NCBI GenBank assembly: GCA_014904845.1
Contig: MU119964.1
Span: 1-11,212 of the forward strand
Length of the DNA stretch: 11,212 nt
Source of the DNA: Acephala macrosclerotiorum
Lineage: Eukaryota > Ascomycota > Leotiomycetes > Helotiales > Mollisiaceae
Direction of reading: 5' to 3'
Shown here: piece after piece, positions 10,351 through 11,212 of the stretch
Numbering within the stretch: position 1 is the first letter of the stretch
Layout: each line of letters begins with the position of its first letter
The notes under the pieces: model-generated
Told to the model about the DNA's origin: nothing
Databases searched by the model: none
What the model saw: the letters and a program-made list of their open reading frames with translations, nothing else
Translations under genes and position numbers: made by a program

Positions 10351-11212
10351 TTATTATATATTAAATTTTTTTTTTAATAAATTTTAAATAATTTATTCGC
10401 GATTTAATAATTATAAAAAAACGATAAATTGATTATTTCGATTTTTTAAAGAAATTATTTAAATAAAAAAAAATTTTAATATTAAAAATCGAATTTTAAT
10501 TAAAGATTTTTTGAAATAAATTTAATTAAATATTATAAAAAAAAAATTTCAAAAATTGAAATTGTATATTTATAAAATAAAGATTTTTATTAATTGAAAA
10601 TACGTTGAAAACTTTAAAAATTTTAAAAATTTTATTTTATTTTTTGTAAATTTAATATTTGTTCATATTAGTAAAAAAATTATTAATAATACTATTTACG
10701 AAAAATTCAAAGAAATTTATAATAAATTTTAAATTTTTTTTTAATAATATTTAATTTGAAAAAATCGATACAATTTTCAATATAATTCGTTATATAAAAT
10801 TTTTAAATTATTTTATTATTTAATATAAAAATTTTTAATAATTAAATTATAAGAATTCGTTTAATAATAAATATTTATATATTTATTAATAAATATAAAT
10901 TATAATTCAAATTAAATTAATTTTTCAATTTTTTTAAATAATAAATTTTTTTTTAAATACGAAATTAAAAAATTAATAACGTTCGTAAAAAATAATTAAA
11001 AATATTTAATTATTTCTAATAATAAATTTAAATTTGAAATTTGTTTATTTTTTTTCTTTTTATTAAATTTTTAAAAAAAAAGAAAATAAATTATAAAAAA
11101 GTTTAATACTAATAAAAATATTGAAAAAATTATTAGATTTTTAAAAAAAAATAATAATAATTTAAAAAATTTCAAATTTTAAATTTTTTATTTAAAATAA
11201 ATTTCTTTTTTT
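10351..11212. other. Mixed A+T-rich non-coding stretch to the right edge
   Basis: No gene is visible. It contains a TCGCGA site (10397-10402), a short AAAAATTTT doublet (10616-10633), and a C-interrupted T run facing a G-interrupted A run at 11052-11086. The sequence ends in a T run at the window edge, so anything continuing to the right cannot be judged. Confidence 0.75.
10616..10633. repeat. AAAAATTTT doublet
   Basis: Two adjacent copies of a 9-mer at 10616-10624 and 10625-10633. The sequence is pure A/T and short, so it is recorded as a simple repeat only; chance is possible. Confidence 0.55.

Noticed and set aside
11052..11086. TTTTCTTTTT facing AAAAAGAAAA as a hairpin terminator
   Set aside because: The 10-bp stem has a single C-G pair and otherwise only A-T pairs, with no gene upstream. 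Poly-T facing poly-A is common throughout the window.
1..11212. A gene read with a different genetic code in which TAA is a sense codon
   Set aside because: Reassigning TAA would open nearly every frame on both strands equally, and I see no three-base periodicity or G/C-bearing codon pattern favouring one frame. A formal periodicity test would settle it.
1..11212. RIP-like mutation as the cause of the composition
   Set aside because: RIP in ascomycetes mainly converts CpA to TpA. In the counted sample CpA plus TpG (20) is not scarcer than CpT plus ApG (12), so the expected CpA loss is not seen. Remaining CpG alone is not enough to call RIP.
1..11212. TATA boxes, -10 boxes and replication-origin consensus strings
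   Set aside because: Such A/T-only motifs occur everywhere at this composition and carry no information without a transcript or gene start.

Overview
This window is an extremely A+T-rich stretch with no gene I can support. A hand count of positions 721-1560 gives 26 C and 34 G in 840 bases (about 7% G+C), and the rest reads the same. At this composition TAA alone ends a frame about every ten codons. The only two open frames above 65 codons both start at TTG, encode almost only F/I/L/K/N/Y and are about what chance predicts. I see no rRNA, tRNA, CRISPR array, insertion sequence or recognisable protein domain.

The organism cannot be fixed from the sequence. The length without genes, the TTA/AAT microsatellites and the long A and T runs suggest eukaryotic nuclear intergenic or heterochromatic DNA, not a bacterium. 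Candidates are lineages with very A+T-rich spacers: anaerobic gut fungi (Neocallimastigomycota), A+T-rich Hymenoptera (where CpG excess is known, as in honeybee), or another A+T-rich protist or fungus. A long organellar spacer such as a yeast mitochondrial one is a weaker alternative.

Layout: a TTA microsatellite at the left edge (1-88); a T-leaning stretch to about 600 that holds a tandem repeat and a G-bearing, C-free degenerate repeat (456-545); a long, mostly A-leaning block (about 1560-7950) with short tandem duplications and long T runs; a T-rich block (about 7960-8440); a mixed block with CpG-bearing palindromes (8441-9240); an AAT/ATT inverted microsatellite followed by a 9-bp tandem repeat (9301-9403); then mostly T-leaning and finally mixed sequence to the end.

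The strongest signal is dinucleotide structure. Although C and G are very rare, they sit next to each other as CpG about 13 times more often than expected in the counted sample, while GpC, GpG and CpC are nearly absent. The few GpC steps almost all lie inside GCG, CGC or CGCG. This rules out ordinary methylation-driven CpG decay and is the main thing worth pursuing. I found no undescribed gene system here.
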